Assembly: GCA_963702195.1 (NCBI GenBank)
Contig: OY969725.1
Location: forward strand, 1,302,001 to 1,366,000
DNA length: 64,000 nt
Direction: 5' to 3'
From: AC-56 sp963702195
GTDB taxonomy: Bacteria; Actinomycetota; Thermoleophilia; Solirubrobacterales; 70-9
The position numbers were made by a program, and so were the translations under genes. Positions within the stretch are counted from its first letter, which is position 1. Each line of letters opens with the position of its first letter. The notes under the pieces were generated by a model. That model saw nothing but the letters and a program-made list of their open reading frames with translations, was not told where the DNA came from and made no database searches. Below, piece after piece: positions 56,032 through 64,000 of this stretch.

Positions 56032-57939
56032 CTAACGCTCATCGGCTCGCTCGAGCTCGATCACGCTCATGACGGCGTTGATCAAGGAGAGGTGGGTGAA
56101 CGCTTGCGGGAAATTGCCGAGGTGGCGCCCGCTCGCTGCCTCGATCTCCTCCGCGTACAGCTGGAGCGGGCTCGCGAACGACAGCAGCTTCTCGCACAGG
56201 TCGCGCGCACGGTCCCGCTCGCCGATCTGGGCGAGCGCGGTGACCAGCCAAAACGAGCAGATGGTGAACGTGCCCTCCTCGCCCTCGAGTCCGTCGTCGG
56301 TGTGCTCGACGCGGTAGCGGAGTACCAGCCCATCCTCGGTCAACTCGTCTGCGATCGCCAGGACCGTCTTGCGGATTCGCTCGTCGTCCGGAGGCAGGAA
56401 CCCCATGAGCGGGAGGAGCAGCAGAGAGGCGTCCAGCGCGGCGGTCTCGTAGTGCTGGACGAACACCCCCCGGTCGTCGACGCCCTTCTCGCAGACCTCC
56501 GCCTTGATCTCGTCCGCGACCTCGGTCCAGCGTTCCGCTCGCTCGGTATCCCCTCGCGCCTCCGCCAGGCGTCGGCCGCGGTCGAGGGCGACCCAGCACA
56601 GGACCTTCGACGCGGTGAAGTGCTTGGGCTCGCCCCGGACCTCCCAGATTCCCCGGTCGGGCTCCGTCCAGTGGGCGGCGGCGTCCTCCACGAAGCCCGA
56701 GAGCAGGTCCCAGGCGGGCTTCGGCAGTTGCTGGGTCAACCCGTGGCGGGCGTGGATCGAGATCGAATCGATGAGCATGCCCCAGACGTCGTGCTGCCTC
56801 TGGTCGAAGGCGCCGTTGCCGGTCCTGACGGGCCGGGCGCCGTCGTACCCGGACAGGTGATCGAGCGTCTTCTCCGTGAGCTCGTGCTCGCCGCCGATGC
56901 CGTACATGATCTGGAGCGGGTTGGCACCGACCGTCTGAATGACGAAGGCGAAGAACTCGAACGCCTCCCACTCGAACCCCAGGGTGAAGAGCCCCCAGAG
57001 CATGAATGCCGAGTCGCGGATCCAGGTGAAGCGGTAGTCCCAGTTGCGCTCCCCGCCGGGCGTCTCCGGCAGGGACGTCGTGGCCGCCGCCATCACGGCG
57101 CCGGTGGGCGCATAGCTCAATCCCTTGAGCGTGAGCGCGCTGCGCTCGAGGTAGCTCCGCCAGGGATGATCGGGAAAGGTCCCGCCCTTCAGCCACTGTC
57201 GCCACGCCTTGGTCGTATGCCAGATCTGGTCGGCCGCCTCCTCCGATGTGGTGGGTGCCCCCTCGTCATCCCAAGACAGCGCGACGAAGGCGCTCTCGCC
57301 CTCTCGCAGCGCGGCCCGTGCAGTCGCGCGAGGTCCGGTGAGGCCGAGGGGAAGGCTCGTCGCGAGCCGAAGCTCGAGACCGTCGCCCGGCGCTTCGATC
57401 GTGGCGACGTCGTAGCCGTCTCCCGCATAGCTCCACGCGCCGGGTTCGCGACCGTAGTCGAACATGGGCAGGCAGTTGAGGATCACCTCGGCGTCGCCGT
57501 CGACGCAGGTGGCGACGCGGAGAAGGGTCCCGGCAGCGACGAAGTCGCCGGGTGCTCGCCTGTAGTGGACGTGTCGCCTCCCGCCGTGCCAGCGATGCAT
57601 GACCAGGCAGTCGTAGACCTGGAGCCAGCCCGTCGGCGTCTGCCAGGTGGTTTCGAGGACCAAGCTGCCCGGGAGGTAACGGCGATGACTCGGCACCTCC
57701 ATGCCCTCCGGCAAGAGGCCGAAGATGCCAGCCGACCGGTCCAGCATCGCTCCGAAGACACTTGGCGAGTCCGGCCGCGGCAGGCAGAGCCACTCGACCT
57801 GGCCGCCCGAGGCGATGAGGGCGCAGGTCTCGCAGTCCGAGAGGAAGGCGTAGTCGGCGATCGGTGGGAAGGCACTGGGGGCCCCAGCATCGCCGTCGCC
57901 CGCGGGTGTCGCATCGAGCCCGGTGGCCGCGGCCGTCAC
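56032..57939 (-). CDS. Glycoside hydrolase family 15 (glucoamylase/trehalase-like)
   Basis: A 635-residue enzyme releasing glucose from alpha-glucosides such as trehalose or maltodextrins. The N-terminal domain starts FPPIADYAFLSDCETCALI, typical of bacterial GH15. The catalytic barrel contains GERNWDYRFTWIRDSAFMLW, the general-acid Glu in GIWEVRGEPKHFTASKVLCW and the second Glu in EEGTFTICSFWLV. No signal peptide is seen, so it should be cytoplasmic and act on stored or imported sugars. It overlaps the pgi stop by 4 nt (GTGA) and precedes a ROK kinase that could phosphorylate its product. Trehalase versus glucoamylase cannot be told from sequence. Confidence 0.93.
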   Translation of the reverse strand: MTAAATGLDATPAGDGDAGAPSAFPPIADYAFLSDCETCALIASGGQVEWLCLPRPDSPSVFGAMLDRSAGIFGLLPEGMEVPSHRRYLPGSLVLETTWQTPTGWLQVYDCLVMHRWHGGRRHVHYRRAPGDFVAAGTLLRVATCVDGDAEVILNCLPMFDYGREPGAWSYAGDGYDVATIEAPGDGLELRLATSLPLGLTGPRATARAALREGESAFVALSWDDEGAPTTSEEAADQIWHTTKAWRQWLKGGTFPDHPWRSYLERSALTLKGLSYAPTGAVMAAATTSLPETPGGERNWDYRFTWIRDSAFMLWGLFTLGFEWEAFEFFAFVIQTVGANPLQIMYGIGGEHELTEKTLDHLSGYDGARPVRTGNGAFDQRQHDVWGMLIDSISIHARHGLTQQLPKPAWDLLSGFVEDAAAHWTEPDRGIWEVRGEPKHFTASKVLCWVALDRGRRLAEARGDTERAERWTEVADEIKAEVCEKGVDDRGVFVQHYETAALDASLLLLPLMGFLPPDDERIRKTVLAIADELTEDGLVLRYRVEHTDDGLEGEEGTFTICSFWLVTALAQIGERDRARDLCEKLLSFASPLQLYAEEIEAASGRHLGNFPQAFTHLSLINAVMSVIELERADER

Positions 57940-59594
57940 GAGCCGCCCTCCACCGGGCGGCGCCCGGCCCGGTAGCGCCGGACCAGGGTGTTGGTGGAGG
58001 TGTCGTGGGCCAGGTCCGGCTCATCGGCTGCCTGCAGCTCGGGGACGATCCGCTTCGCCAGCACCTTGCCGAGCTCGACGCCCCACTGGTCGAAGGAGTC
58101 GATCCCCCAGATCGCGCCCTGCGTGAAGACGCTGTGCTCGTACAGCGCGACGAGCGTGCCCAGCATCTCGGGCGTGAGCTCGGCGGCGAGGATCGTGTTC
58201 GATGGGCGGTTGCCCTCGAAGACGCGGTGGGGCACCAGCTCCTCCGGCGTTCCCTCCTCGCGCACCTGATCGGGGGTCTTGCCGAAGGCCAGCGCCTCCG
58301 TCTGGGCGAACACGTTCGCCATCAGGAGATCGTGGTGCTGGCCGATCGGGTTCAGCGACCGCGCAAAGCCGATGAAGTCGCACGGGATCAGCTTCGTGCC
58401 CTGGTGAATCAGCTGGTAGAAGGAGTGCTGGCCGTTGGTGCCGGGCTCGCCCCAGTAGACGGCGCCCGTCTCGTAGTCCACGCGGCTGCCGTCCAGCGTG
58501 ACGTGCTTGCCGTTGGACTCCATCGTGAGTTGCTGCAGGTACGCCGGGAACCGGTGGAGGTACTGGTCGTAGGGCAGCACCGCGACCGTCTGCGCGCCGA
58601 AGAAGTCGCCGTACCAGACCGCGAGCATGCCCATGAGCGCGGGCAGGTTGCTCTCGGTCGGCGTCTCGAGGAAGTGCTCGTCCATCGCGTGGAAGCCCGC
58701 CAGCATCTCGGCGAAGCGGTCGGGGCCGATGGCGAGCATGGTCGAGAGCCCGATGGCGGAGTCCATCGAGTAGCGGCCGCCGACCCACTCCCAGAAGCCG
58801 AACATGTTGTCGGTGTCGATCCCGAACTGCGAGACGCCGTCGGCGTTGGTGGACACGGCGACGAAGTGCTTGGCGACCGCGCTCTCGTCGCCGAGCGCGT
58901 CGAGCGACCACTGCCGCGCGCTCTGCGCGTTGGTCATCGTCTCGAGGGTGGTGAACGTCTTCGAGGAGATGATGAAGAGCGTCTCCTCGGGATCCAGGTC
59001 GCGAGTGCACTCGACGAAGTCGGTTCCGTCGACGTTCGAGACGAACCGGAACGTCATGTCGCGCTTCGAGTAGTGCCGGAGTGCCTCGTAGGCCATCACC
59101 GGCCCGAGGTCCGAGCCGCCGATGCCGATGTTGATGACGTTGCGGATCGGCTTGCCGGTGTGCCCCTTCCAGTCGCCGCTTCGCACCTTCTCGCAGAAGG
59201 CCGCCATGCGATCGAGCACCTCGTGGACCTCCTTGACGACGTCGACGCCGTCGACCATCAGCGAGCGGTCGCGGGGCATCCGCAGGGCCACGTGGAGCAC
59301 GGAGCGGTTCTCCGAGACGTTGATCCGATCACCCCGGAACATCGCCTCGCGGCGCTCCGGCATTCCGCGCTCGTTCGCCAGATCGACGAGCAGGGGGATG
59401 GTGGCGTCGGTGATCCGGTTCTTCGAGTAGTCGAGATAGAGCCCGGCGCCCTCCGCGACGAGGCGCTCTCCGCGCTGGGCATCCTCGGCGAAAAGCTCGC
59501 GGAGATGTGTCTCACGGACCTCCTGGTAGTGGCGCTCGAGCGACTTCCAGGAGTCGAGCTCGGTTAGGTGTGGAACCGTTGGTGCCTCGGTCAC
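57936..59594 (-). CDS. pgi: Glucose-6-phosphate isomerase
   Basis: Interconverts glucose-6-phosphate and fructose-6-phosphate; 552 residues. Signature segments are INIGIGGSDLGPVMAYEAL, SKTFTTLETMTNA, GGRYSMDSAIGLS (signature 1; most relatives have Trp or Leu-Trp near the Asp position) and the late region around QWGVELGKVLAKRI (signature 2). The GTG start overlaps the gnd stop and the stop overlaps the GH15 start, so it sits in the middle of a tightly coupled operon. It links glycolysis with the pentose phosphate genes on both sides. Confidence 0.96.
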   Translation of the reverse strand: MTEAPTVPHLTELDSWKSLERHYQEVRETHLRELFAEDAQRGERLVAEGAGLYLDYSKNRITDATIPLLVDLANERGMPERREAMFRGDRINVSENRSVLHVALRMPRDRSLMVDGVDVVKEVHEVLDRMAAFCEKVRSGDWKGHTGKPIRNVINIGIGGSDLGPVMAYEALRHYSKRDMTFRFVSNVDGTDFVECTRDLDPEETLFIISSKTFTTLETMTNAQSARQWSLDALGDESAVAKHFVAVSTNADGVSQFGIDTDNMFGFWEWVGGRYSMDSAIGLSTMLAIGPDRFAEMLAGFHAMDEHFLETPTESNLPALMGMLAVWYGDFFGAQTVAVLPYDQYLHRFPAYLQQLTMESNGKHVTLDGSRVDYETGAVYWGEPGTNGQHSFYQLIHQGTKLIPCDFIGFARSLNPIGQHHDLLMANVFAQTEALAFGKTPDQVREEGTPEELVPHRVFEGNRPSNTILAAELTPEMLGTLVALYEHSVFTQGAIWGIDSFDQWGVELGKVLAKRIVPELQAADEPDLAHDTSTNTLVRRYRAGRRPVEGGS

Positions 59595-60607
59595 GAGGCG
59601 GCCTTCTCATCATGTCCGCCGAACTCCTTGCGCATCGCCGACAGGACCTTGTCGGCGAAGTCGTCGAGCCCGCGTGACGCGAACCTGGAGTAGAGGGCCA
59701 TGGTGAGAACGGGGGCCGGGACGCCCTCGTCGATCGCGGCGATCGACGTCCAGCGTCCCTCGCCCGAGTCCGAGACGCGGCCGGCGTACCCGGAGAGGTC
59801 GGGCGATTCCTGAAGCGCCTCGGCGGTCAGGTCCAGCAGCCAGGAGCCGATCACGCTGCCGCGGCGCCACACCTCGGCAACCTCGGGGAGGTCGATGTCG
59901 TACTGGTAGTACTCGGGATGCTCGAGCGGGGCGGTCTCGGCGTCGACCTCCTGCTTCACCTTGCCGGCATTGGCGTTCTTGAGGACGTTCAGGCCCTCCG
60001 CGTACGCCGCCATCACCCCGTACTCGATCCCGTTGTGGACCATCTTCACGAAGTGGCCCGCGCCGCTGGGCCCGCAGTGGAGGTATCCCTGTTCCGACGG
60101 CGATGTGTCGCCCGAGCGCCCCGGGGTTCGCTCGGCGGAGTCGACGCCCGGGGCGAGAGTGGCGAAGATCGAGTCGAGCCTGTCGACGGCCTCGTCGGGC
60201 CCGCCGATCATCAGGCAGTAGCCGCGATCGAGTCCCCAGACACCGCCGCTGGTGCCGGCGTCGACGTAGTGGATCTTGTTCTCCGAGACCCGGTGCGCCC
60301 GCCTGATGTCGTCGCGGTAATAGGAGTTGCCCCCGTCGATCACCGCGTCGCCCTCGTCCAGGAGGGGAACCAGCTCGTCGAGCGTGCTGTCGACCACGGC
60401 GGCCGGGACCATCAACCAGACGGATCGCGGCTTCTCCAGCTTGCCGACGAAGTCCGCCATCGATTCCGAGCCCGTGGCGCCCTCGCCGGCCAGTGCCTTC
60501 ACCGAGTCCGGAGAGACGTCGTAGACCACGCACTCGTGGCCGCCCTTCATGAGTCGCCGCACCATGTTCGCGCCCATGCGGCCCAGTCCGACCATTCCGA
60601 GTTGCAT
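59591..60607 (-). CDS. gnd: 6-phosphogluconate dehydrogenase, short GndB-type (probably NAD-dependent)
   Basis: Oxidatively decarboxylates 6-phosphogluconate to ribulose-5-phosphate. The Rossmann motif is GMVGLGRMGANMVRRL; the second strand ends in Asp (VVYDVSPDS), which favours NAD over NADP. Substrate motifs are DGGNSYYRDD, DAGTSGGVWGLDRGY and GAGHFVKMVHNGIEYG with the catalytic Lys and Asn. At 338 residues it is the short form, not the 470-residue NADP enzyme. The ATG has AAAGGAG 5 nt upstream on the minus strand. Its stop overlaps the pgi start. Confidence 0.95.
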   Translation of the reverse strand: MQLGMVGLGRMGANMVRRLMKGGHECVVYDVSPDSVKALAGEGATGSESMADFVGKLEKPRSVWLMVPAAVVDSTLDELVPLLDEGDAVIDGGNSYYRDDIRRAHRVSENKIHYVDAGTSGGVWGLDRGYCLMIGGPDEAVDRLDSIFATLAPGVDSAERTPGRSGDTSPSEQGYLHCGPSGAGHFVKMVHNGIEYGVMAAYAEGLNVLKNANAGKVKQEVDAETAPLEHPEYYQYDIDLPEVAEVWRRGSVIGSWLLDLTAEALQESPDLSGYAGRVSDSGEGRWTSIAAIDEGVPAPVLTMALYSRFASRGLDDFADKVLSAMRKEFGGHDEKAAS

Positions 60608-60655
60608 CGCGATACTCCTTTCCGGTGCAGCCCGGGACCTAGCGCCCTGTCGACG

Positions 60656-61741
60656 TCACCCTGTGGCCGCGAGTCTGCGGCGCTCTGACTCGATCGATTC
60701 CAAGAGGTCGTTCCAAGACTTGACGAACGCCTCGGCGCCCTCACGCTGGAGGCGAGCGGCGAGCTCGTCCGTGTCGAAGCCGGCCGACTGGTACTCGGCG
60801 AGCACCTGGTCGGCTTCGCCGCCGTCGGGCGGGATCGGCTCGCCGACCTCGCCGTGGTCGGCGAAAGCGAGGAGCGTCTTGTCGGGCATCGTGTTGATCG
60901 TGAACGGGGCCGCGAGCCCCTCCACGTACAACGTATCCGAGGCGTTGGGATCCTTGGTGCCGGTGCTGGCGAACAGCAGCCGCTGCGGACGCGCGCCGGC
61001 GTTGGCGAGCCGCTCCCAGCGCTCCGAGTCGAGCAGCTCGCGGTAGGCCCGGTATGCGTGGCGGCCGACGGCGATGCCCAATTGGTTGCGAAGCTCGTCC
61101 GGAACCTCGTCGGCGACGGCGACGTCCCAGCGGCTCAGGAAGATCGAGGCGACCGAGCCCACGGCCGGGTCGAGCCCGTCGGCGATCCGACGCTCGACCC
61201 CGCGCATGTATGCCTCCGCGGCGGCGAGGTACTGCTCCGCCGAGAAGAGGAGGGTGACGTTCACCGGAGTGCCGGAGTAGATCGTCTCCTCGATCGCCTC
61301 GTGCCCGTCCTCGGTGCCGGGGATCTTGATGAAGAGGTTCTCGCGTTCCGCTTCGGCGTGCAACCGTGCCGCCTGTTCGATCGTCTCGGCCGTCTTGTAG
61401 GCGAGCAGCGGGGATACCTCGAGGGAGCACCACCCGTCAGTCCGATCCGTTCGGTCGTGGACGGGCGCGAAGAGGTCGGTGGCCGCCTGGAGGTCCTGAA
61501 TGGCGAGCTTGAAGAAGAGCTCCTCCCCCTCGACGCCCCCGTCGGCCAGCTCCGTGATCTGCTCGTCGTACGCGTCGCCGCCGGTGATCGCCTTGTCGAA
61601 GATCGTCGGGTTGGACGTGAGGCCCGTGACCGAGAGCTCGTCGATATAGCGGGCGAGCGTTCCGTCGCCGAGCATGTCGCGGGTGATGTTGTCCAGCCAG
61701 AGGCTCTGGCCGAGGTCGTGGAGTGCTTGTGTTGGCTTCAT
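60656..61741 (-). CDS. tal: Transaldolase
   Basis: Transfers dihydroxyacetone units in the non-oxidative pentose phosphate pathway. A 361-residue protein of the actinobacterial/cyanobacterial long type: GQSLWLDNITRDML and GLTSNPTIFDKAI at the N terminus, the EVSPLLAY segment, and the Schiff-base Lys in NLFIKIPGTEDG (about residue 137), followed by NVTLLFSAEQYLAAAEAY. The start overlaps the tkt stop (ATGA at 61738-61741), so it is co-translated with transketolase. Confidence 0.96.
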   Translation of the reverse strand: MKPTQALHDLGQSLWLDNITRDMLGDGTLARYIDELSVTGLTSNPTIFDKAITGGDAYDEQITELADGGVEGEELFFKLAIQDLQAATDLFAPVHDRTDRTDGWCSLEVSPLLAYKTAETIEQAARLHAEAERENLFIKIPGTEDGHEAIEETIYSGTPVNVTLLFSAEQYLAAAEAYMRGVERRIADGLDPAVGSVASIFLSRWDVAVADEVPDELRNQLGIAVGRHAYRAYRELLDSERWERLANAGARPQRLLFASTGTKDPNASDTLYVEGLAAPFTINTMPDKTLLAFADHGEVGEPIPPDGGEADQVLAEYQSAGFDTDELAARLQREGAEAFVKSWNDLLESIESERRRLAATG

Positions 61742-63792
61742 TTCAGGAGCTCCTTCGCTGTCTCGGCAACGCGCTCGGGGGTGAAGCCGAACTTCCGCTG
61801 CACCTCCTTCAGAGGAGCGGACGCGCCGAAGGTGTGCATGCCGACGATCTGTCCCTGCGGGCCGACGTAGCGGTCCCAGCCAAGGGTCGAGGCCTGCTCC
61901 ACCGCGACGCGCGCCTGTACCGACTTGGGCAGCACGCTCTCACGGTAATCCTCCTCCTGGAGGTCGAACAGGTACCAGGATGGAAGGCTGACGACTCGGG
62001 CTCGCACGTCGTCTGAGCGTAACTCCTCATAGGCACCGATGGCGAGCGAAACCTCGCTGCCGGTGGCGATGAGGATCACCTCTGGATCGCCGTCGGCGTC
62101 GGCGAGGACGTAGCCGCCGCGGGCAAGCCCCTCGGCCGACGCGTACTTGGAGCGGTCGAGGATCGGGACGCCCTGCCGGGTCAGGATGAGCGCCGTGGGC
62201 TGGTGCCGCTGCTCCATCATCACGCGCCACGCCTCCACGACCTCGTTCGCGTCGCATGGGCGGATCACGTTCAGGCCCGGAACCGCGCGCAGTGAGGCGA
62301 GCTGCTCGACCGGCTGATGGGTCGGGCCGTCCTCGCCGAGCCCGATCGAGTCGTGGCTGAACCAGTGGATGACGGGGAGCTCCATCAGGGAGGAGAGGCG
62401 GATCGCGGGGCGCGCGTAGTCGGAGAAGGTCAGGTAGGTCGACCACACCGGCCGCAGCTTGCTCAGCGCAAGCCCGTTCGAGAGCGCGGCCGATTCGTGT
62501 TCGCGGATCCCCAGGTGGAGGTCCCGGCCCTTGCGGTCCTCCGGCTGGAACGCCTCCGAGCCCTCGCCCTCGAAGTCCAGCCCGCTTCCAGAGGAGCCCG
62601 TGAGGTCGGCAGAGCCGCTGATGAGCCACGGCACGCGCTGGGCGATCACGTTCAGGACCTGGTGGGCGGCCTTGCGGGTCGCCAGCCCCTTCTCGTCGGG
62701 CTCGAAGCTCGGGAGGTCGGCATCCCAGCCATCGGGCAGGGCCCGCCGCTGCATCTGGTCGATCTCGGTGGCGACCTGCGGGTCACCGTCGGAAATCCGC
62801 TGCTCCCACTCGGTACGCAGCTGGCGCCCGCGCTCGCCGACGCCGTGGGCGAAGTGCTCGTAGACGCCGTCTGGGACCAGGAACTGGGCGTCCTCGGGCC
62901 AACCATACGTCCGCTTGGTCTCGCGAACCTCCTCCTCACCCAGCGGCTCGCCGTGAGCCTCGGCCGTGTCCTGCTTGTGCGGGGAGCCGTAGCCGATGTG
63001 GCTGTCGACGATGATCAGCGTGGGTCGGTCCTTCTCCTCCTTGAACTCCTGGAAGGCGCGGGTGAGGAGCTCCAGGTCGTTGGCGTCGCCGACCCTCGTG
63101 ACGTTCCAGCGGTAGCCCATGAAGCGGGCGGCCACGTCGTCCTCGTAGGCGAGCTCGGTGTGGCCGTCGATCGTGATGTGGTTGTTGTCGTAGATCCAGC
63201 ACAGGTTGTCCAGGCGCTGGTGTCCGGCGAGCGAGGCCGCCTCGTTCGAGACGCCCTCCATCAGGCAGCCGTCGCCGGCGATCGCGTACGTGTCGAAGTC
63301 GTAGATCTGGCTGCCGTACCGCGCCTGCAGCCACTTGCCGGCGACCGCCATTCCCACCGACGTCGCGATGCCCTGGCCCAGCGGCCCCGTGGTGGTCTCG
63401 ACTCCCGACGTGAGGTGGTACTCGGGGTGGCCGGGGGTATGGGAGTCCAACTGGCGGAACGACTTGATGTCGTCCATGCTCACCGAGGGCTCGCCCAGGA
63501 CCTCGTAGTCGGGATCGACCGCCTCGACCTTTGCCAGGTGCAGGAGCGAGTAGAGCAGCATCGAGGCGTGCCCCGCGGAGAGCACGAAGCGGTCGCGGTT
63601 GGGCCAGATCGGGTCGGTGGGGTCGAAGCGCAGGAAGCGCTGCCACAGCGTGTAGGCGACTGGCGCCATCGCCATCGGCGTCCCCGGGTGGCCGGAGTTG
63701 GCCTTCTGAATCGCGTCGATCGACAGCGTCCGGATCGTGTTGATGCAGAGCGTGTCGATGTCGGTTGCGACCGGCTGGGCGACGGTGGCCAT
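61738..63792 (-). CDS. tkt: Transketolase
   Basis: Thiamine-diphosphate enzyme moving two-carbon units among sugar phosphates; 684 residues. The N-terminal half has ANSGHPGTPMAMAPVAYTLW, TGPLGQGIATSVGMA and the cofactor motif GDGCLMEGVSNEAASLAGH ending near DNNHITIDG. The middle pyrimidine-binding domain has HWFSHDSIGLGEDGPTHQPVEQL with the catalytic Glu region, and the C-terminal domain includes VSLPSWYLFD. It is the first gene of the minus-strand operon; a TAGGAT -10 lies 9 nt before the ATG and faces the rpiA promoter. Confidence 0.97.
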   Translation of the reverse strand: MATVAQPVATDIDTLCINTIRTLSIDAIQKANSGHPGTPMAMAPVAYTLWQRFLRFDPTDPIWPNRDRFVLSAGHASMLLYSLLHLAKVEAVDPDYEVLGEPSVSMDDIKSFRQLDSHTPGHPEYHLTSGVETTTGPLGQGIATSVGMAVAGKWLQARYGSQIYDFDTYAIAGDGCLMEGVSNEAASLAGHQRLDNLCWIYDNNHITIDGHTELAYEDDVAARFMGYRWNVTRVGDANDLELLTRAFQEFKEEKDRPTLIIVDSHIGYGSPHKQDTAEAHGEPLGEEEVRETKRTYGWPEDAQFLVPDGVYEHFAHGVGERGRQLRTEWEQRISDGDPQVATEIDQMQRRALPDGWDADLPSFEPDEKGLATRKAAHQVLNVIAQRVPWLISGSADLTGSSGSGLDFEGEGSEAFQPEDRKGRDLHLGIREHESAALSNGLALSKLRPVWSTYLTFSDYARPAIRLSSLMELPVIHWFSHDSIGLGEDGPTHQPVEQLASLRAVPGLNVIRPCDANEVVEAWRVMMEQRHQPTALILTRQGVPILDRSKYASAEGLARGGYVLADADGDPEVILIATGSEVSLAIGAYEELRSDDVRARVVSLPSWYLFDLQEEDYRESVLPKSVQARVAVEQASTLGWDRYVGPQGQIVGMHTFGASAPLKEVQRKFGFTPERVAETAKELLK

Positions 63793-63801
63793 CGGTGTCC
63801 G

Positions 63802-63807
63802 ATCCTA
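63802..63807 (-). promoter_or_regulatory. Probable -10 box (TAGGAT) of the tkt operon
   Basis: On the minus strand TAGGAT ends 9 nt before the tkt ATG at 63792. Confidence 0.4.
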
Positions 63808-63872
63808 GTCCAAGGCGCCCTTTGCCATCTAAACGACCCCGTAACACTCCGAACATGACGCCACCAATCGCT

Positions 63873-63878
63873 TAGATT
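63873..63878 (+). promoter_or_regulatory. Probable -10 box (TAGATT) of rpiA
   Basis: TAGATT ends 8 nt before the GTG at 63887, divergent from the tkt promoter. Confidence 0.4.
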
Positions 63879-63886
63879 CCCGTGTC

Positions 63887-64000
63887 GTGCCGGGCGAGTC
63901 GCCGACCGAGATCGAGAAGCGTGTGGCCGCCGAGGCGGCTGCCCAGCGGGTCGAGGACGGGACCAAGGTGGGACTCGGAACCGGATCCACGGTTGCCTTT
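63887..64000 (+). CDS. rpiA: Ribose-5-phosphate isomerase A (3' end outside the window)
   Basis: Only the first 38 codons are visible: a start GTG then PGESPTEIEKRVAAEAAAQRV and VGLGTGSTVAF. The GTGSTV segment is the N-terminal phosphate-binding loop of RpiA. The enzyme interconverts ribose-5-phosphate and ribulose-5-phosphate, which fits its place next to tkt, tal and gnd. The gene is divergent from tkt with a 94-nt shared promoter region. The assignment is good despite the short fragment. Confidence 0.85.
   Translation, partial: MPGESPTEIEKRVAAEAAAQRVEDGTKVGLGTGSTVAF

Overview
This 64 kb, GC-rich window has the gene content and protein style of a deep-branching actinobacterium, most like Thermoleophilia/Solirubrobacterales. 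The signs are a proofreading-less PolA, OpcA, a GndB-type 6-phosphogluconate dehydrogenase, many GTG/TTG starts and TANNNT -10 boxes lying 6-9 nt before start codons. The assignment is inferred from protein character only; no 16S rRNA is present.

Layout. 1-16.8 kb is housekeeping: trpB (5' end cut by the window)-trpA, a small membrane protein, a probable PPi-type phosphofructokinase with an orphan lipoprotein binding protein, a TIGR01777 epimerase and malic enzyme, a lipoprotein hydrolase, polA, a CHASE3 histidine kinase whose response regulator is wrecked, a small transporter, an FAD oxidoreductase, rpsA, coaE (apparent ATC start) and a lytic transglycosylase. 17-38 kb is a surface locus: two paralogous single-pass membrane proteins of an unrecognised family flank a 1,655-aa secreted Ig/MBG-repeat protein and a 10.7 kb collagen-like gene. 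The collagen-like gene contains 34 tandem 252-bp units; 33 look identical and one carries a 10-nt frameshifting loss. 38-47 kb holds uvrB, a polytopic protein, a coiled-coil protein, an MFS transporter and uvrA with a LexA-type box. 47-64 kb is central carbon metabolism: glucokinase-zwf-opcA-pgl on the plus strand converges on tkt-tal-gnd-pgi-GH15-ROK on the minus strand, with rpiA starting at the right edge. An HD-domain/LuxR regulator and a methyltransferase lie between the two arms. Together these encode most of the oxidative and non-oxidative pentose phosphate pathway, fed by glucoamylase/trehalase-type hydrolysis and glucose phosphorylation.

Most notable observations: (1) a ~92-bp dispersed element lies in frame inside two unrelated conserved genes, trpB and uvrA, at loop positions, encoding near-identical ~30-aa inserts, with hairpin potential and one compensatory base-pair change; (2) the very large collagen-like gene with its perfect repeat array and single frameshift; (3) a recurrent leaderless-promoter signature at 16 starts; (4) a response regulator pseudogene lacking its phospho-acceptor segment.
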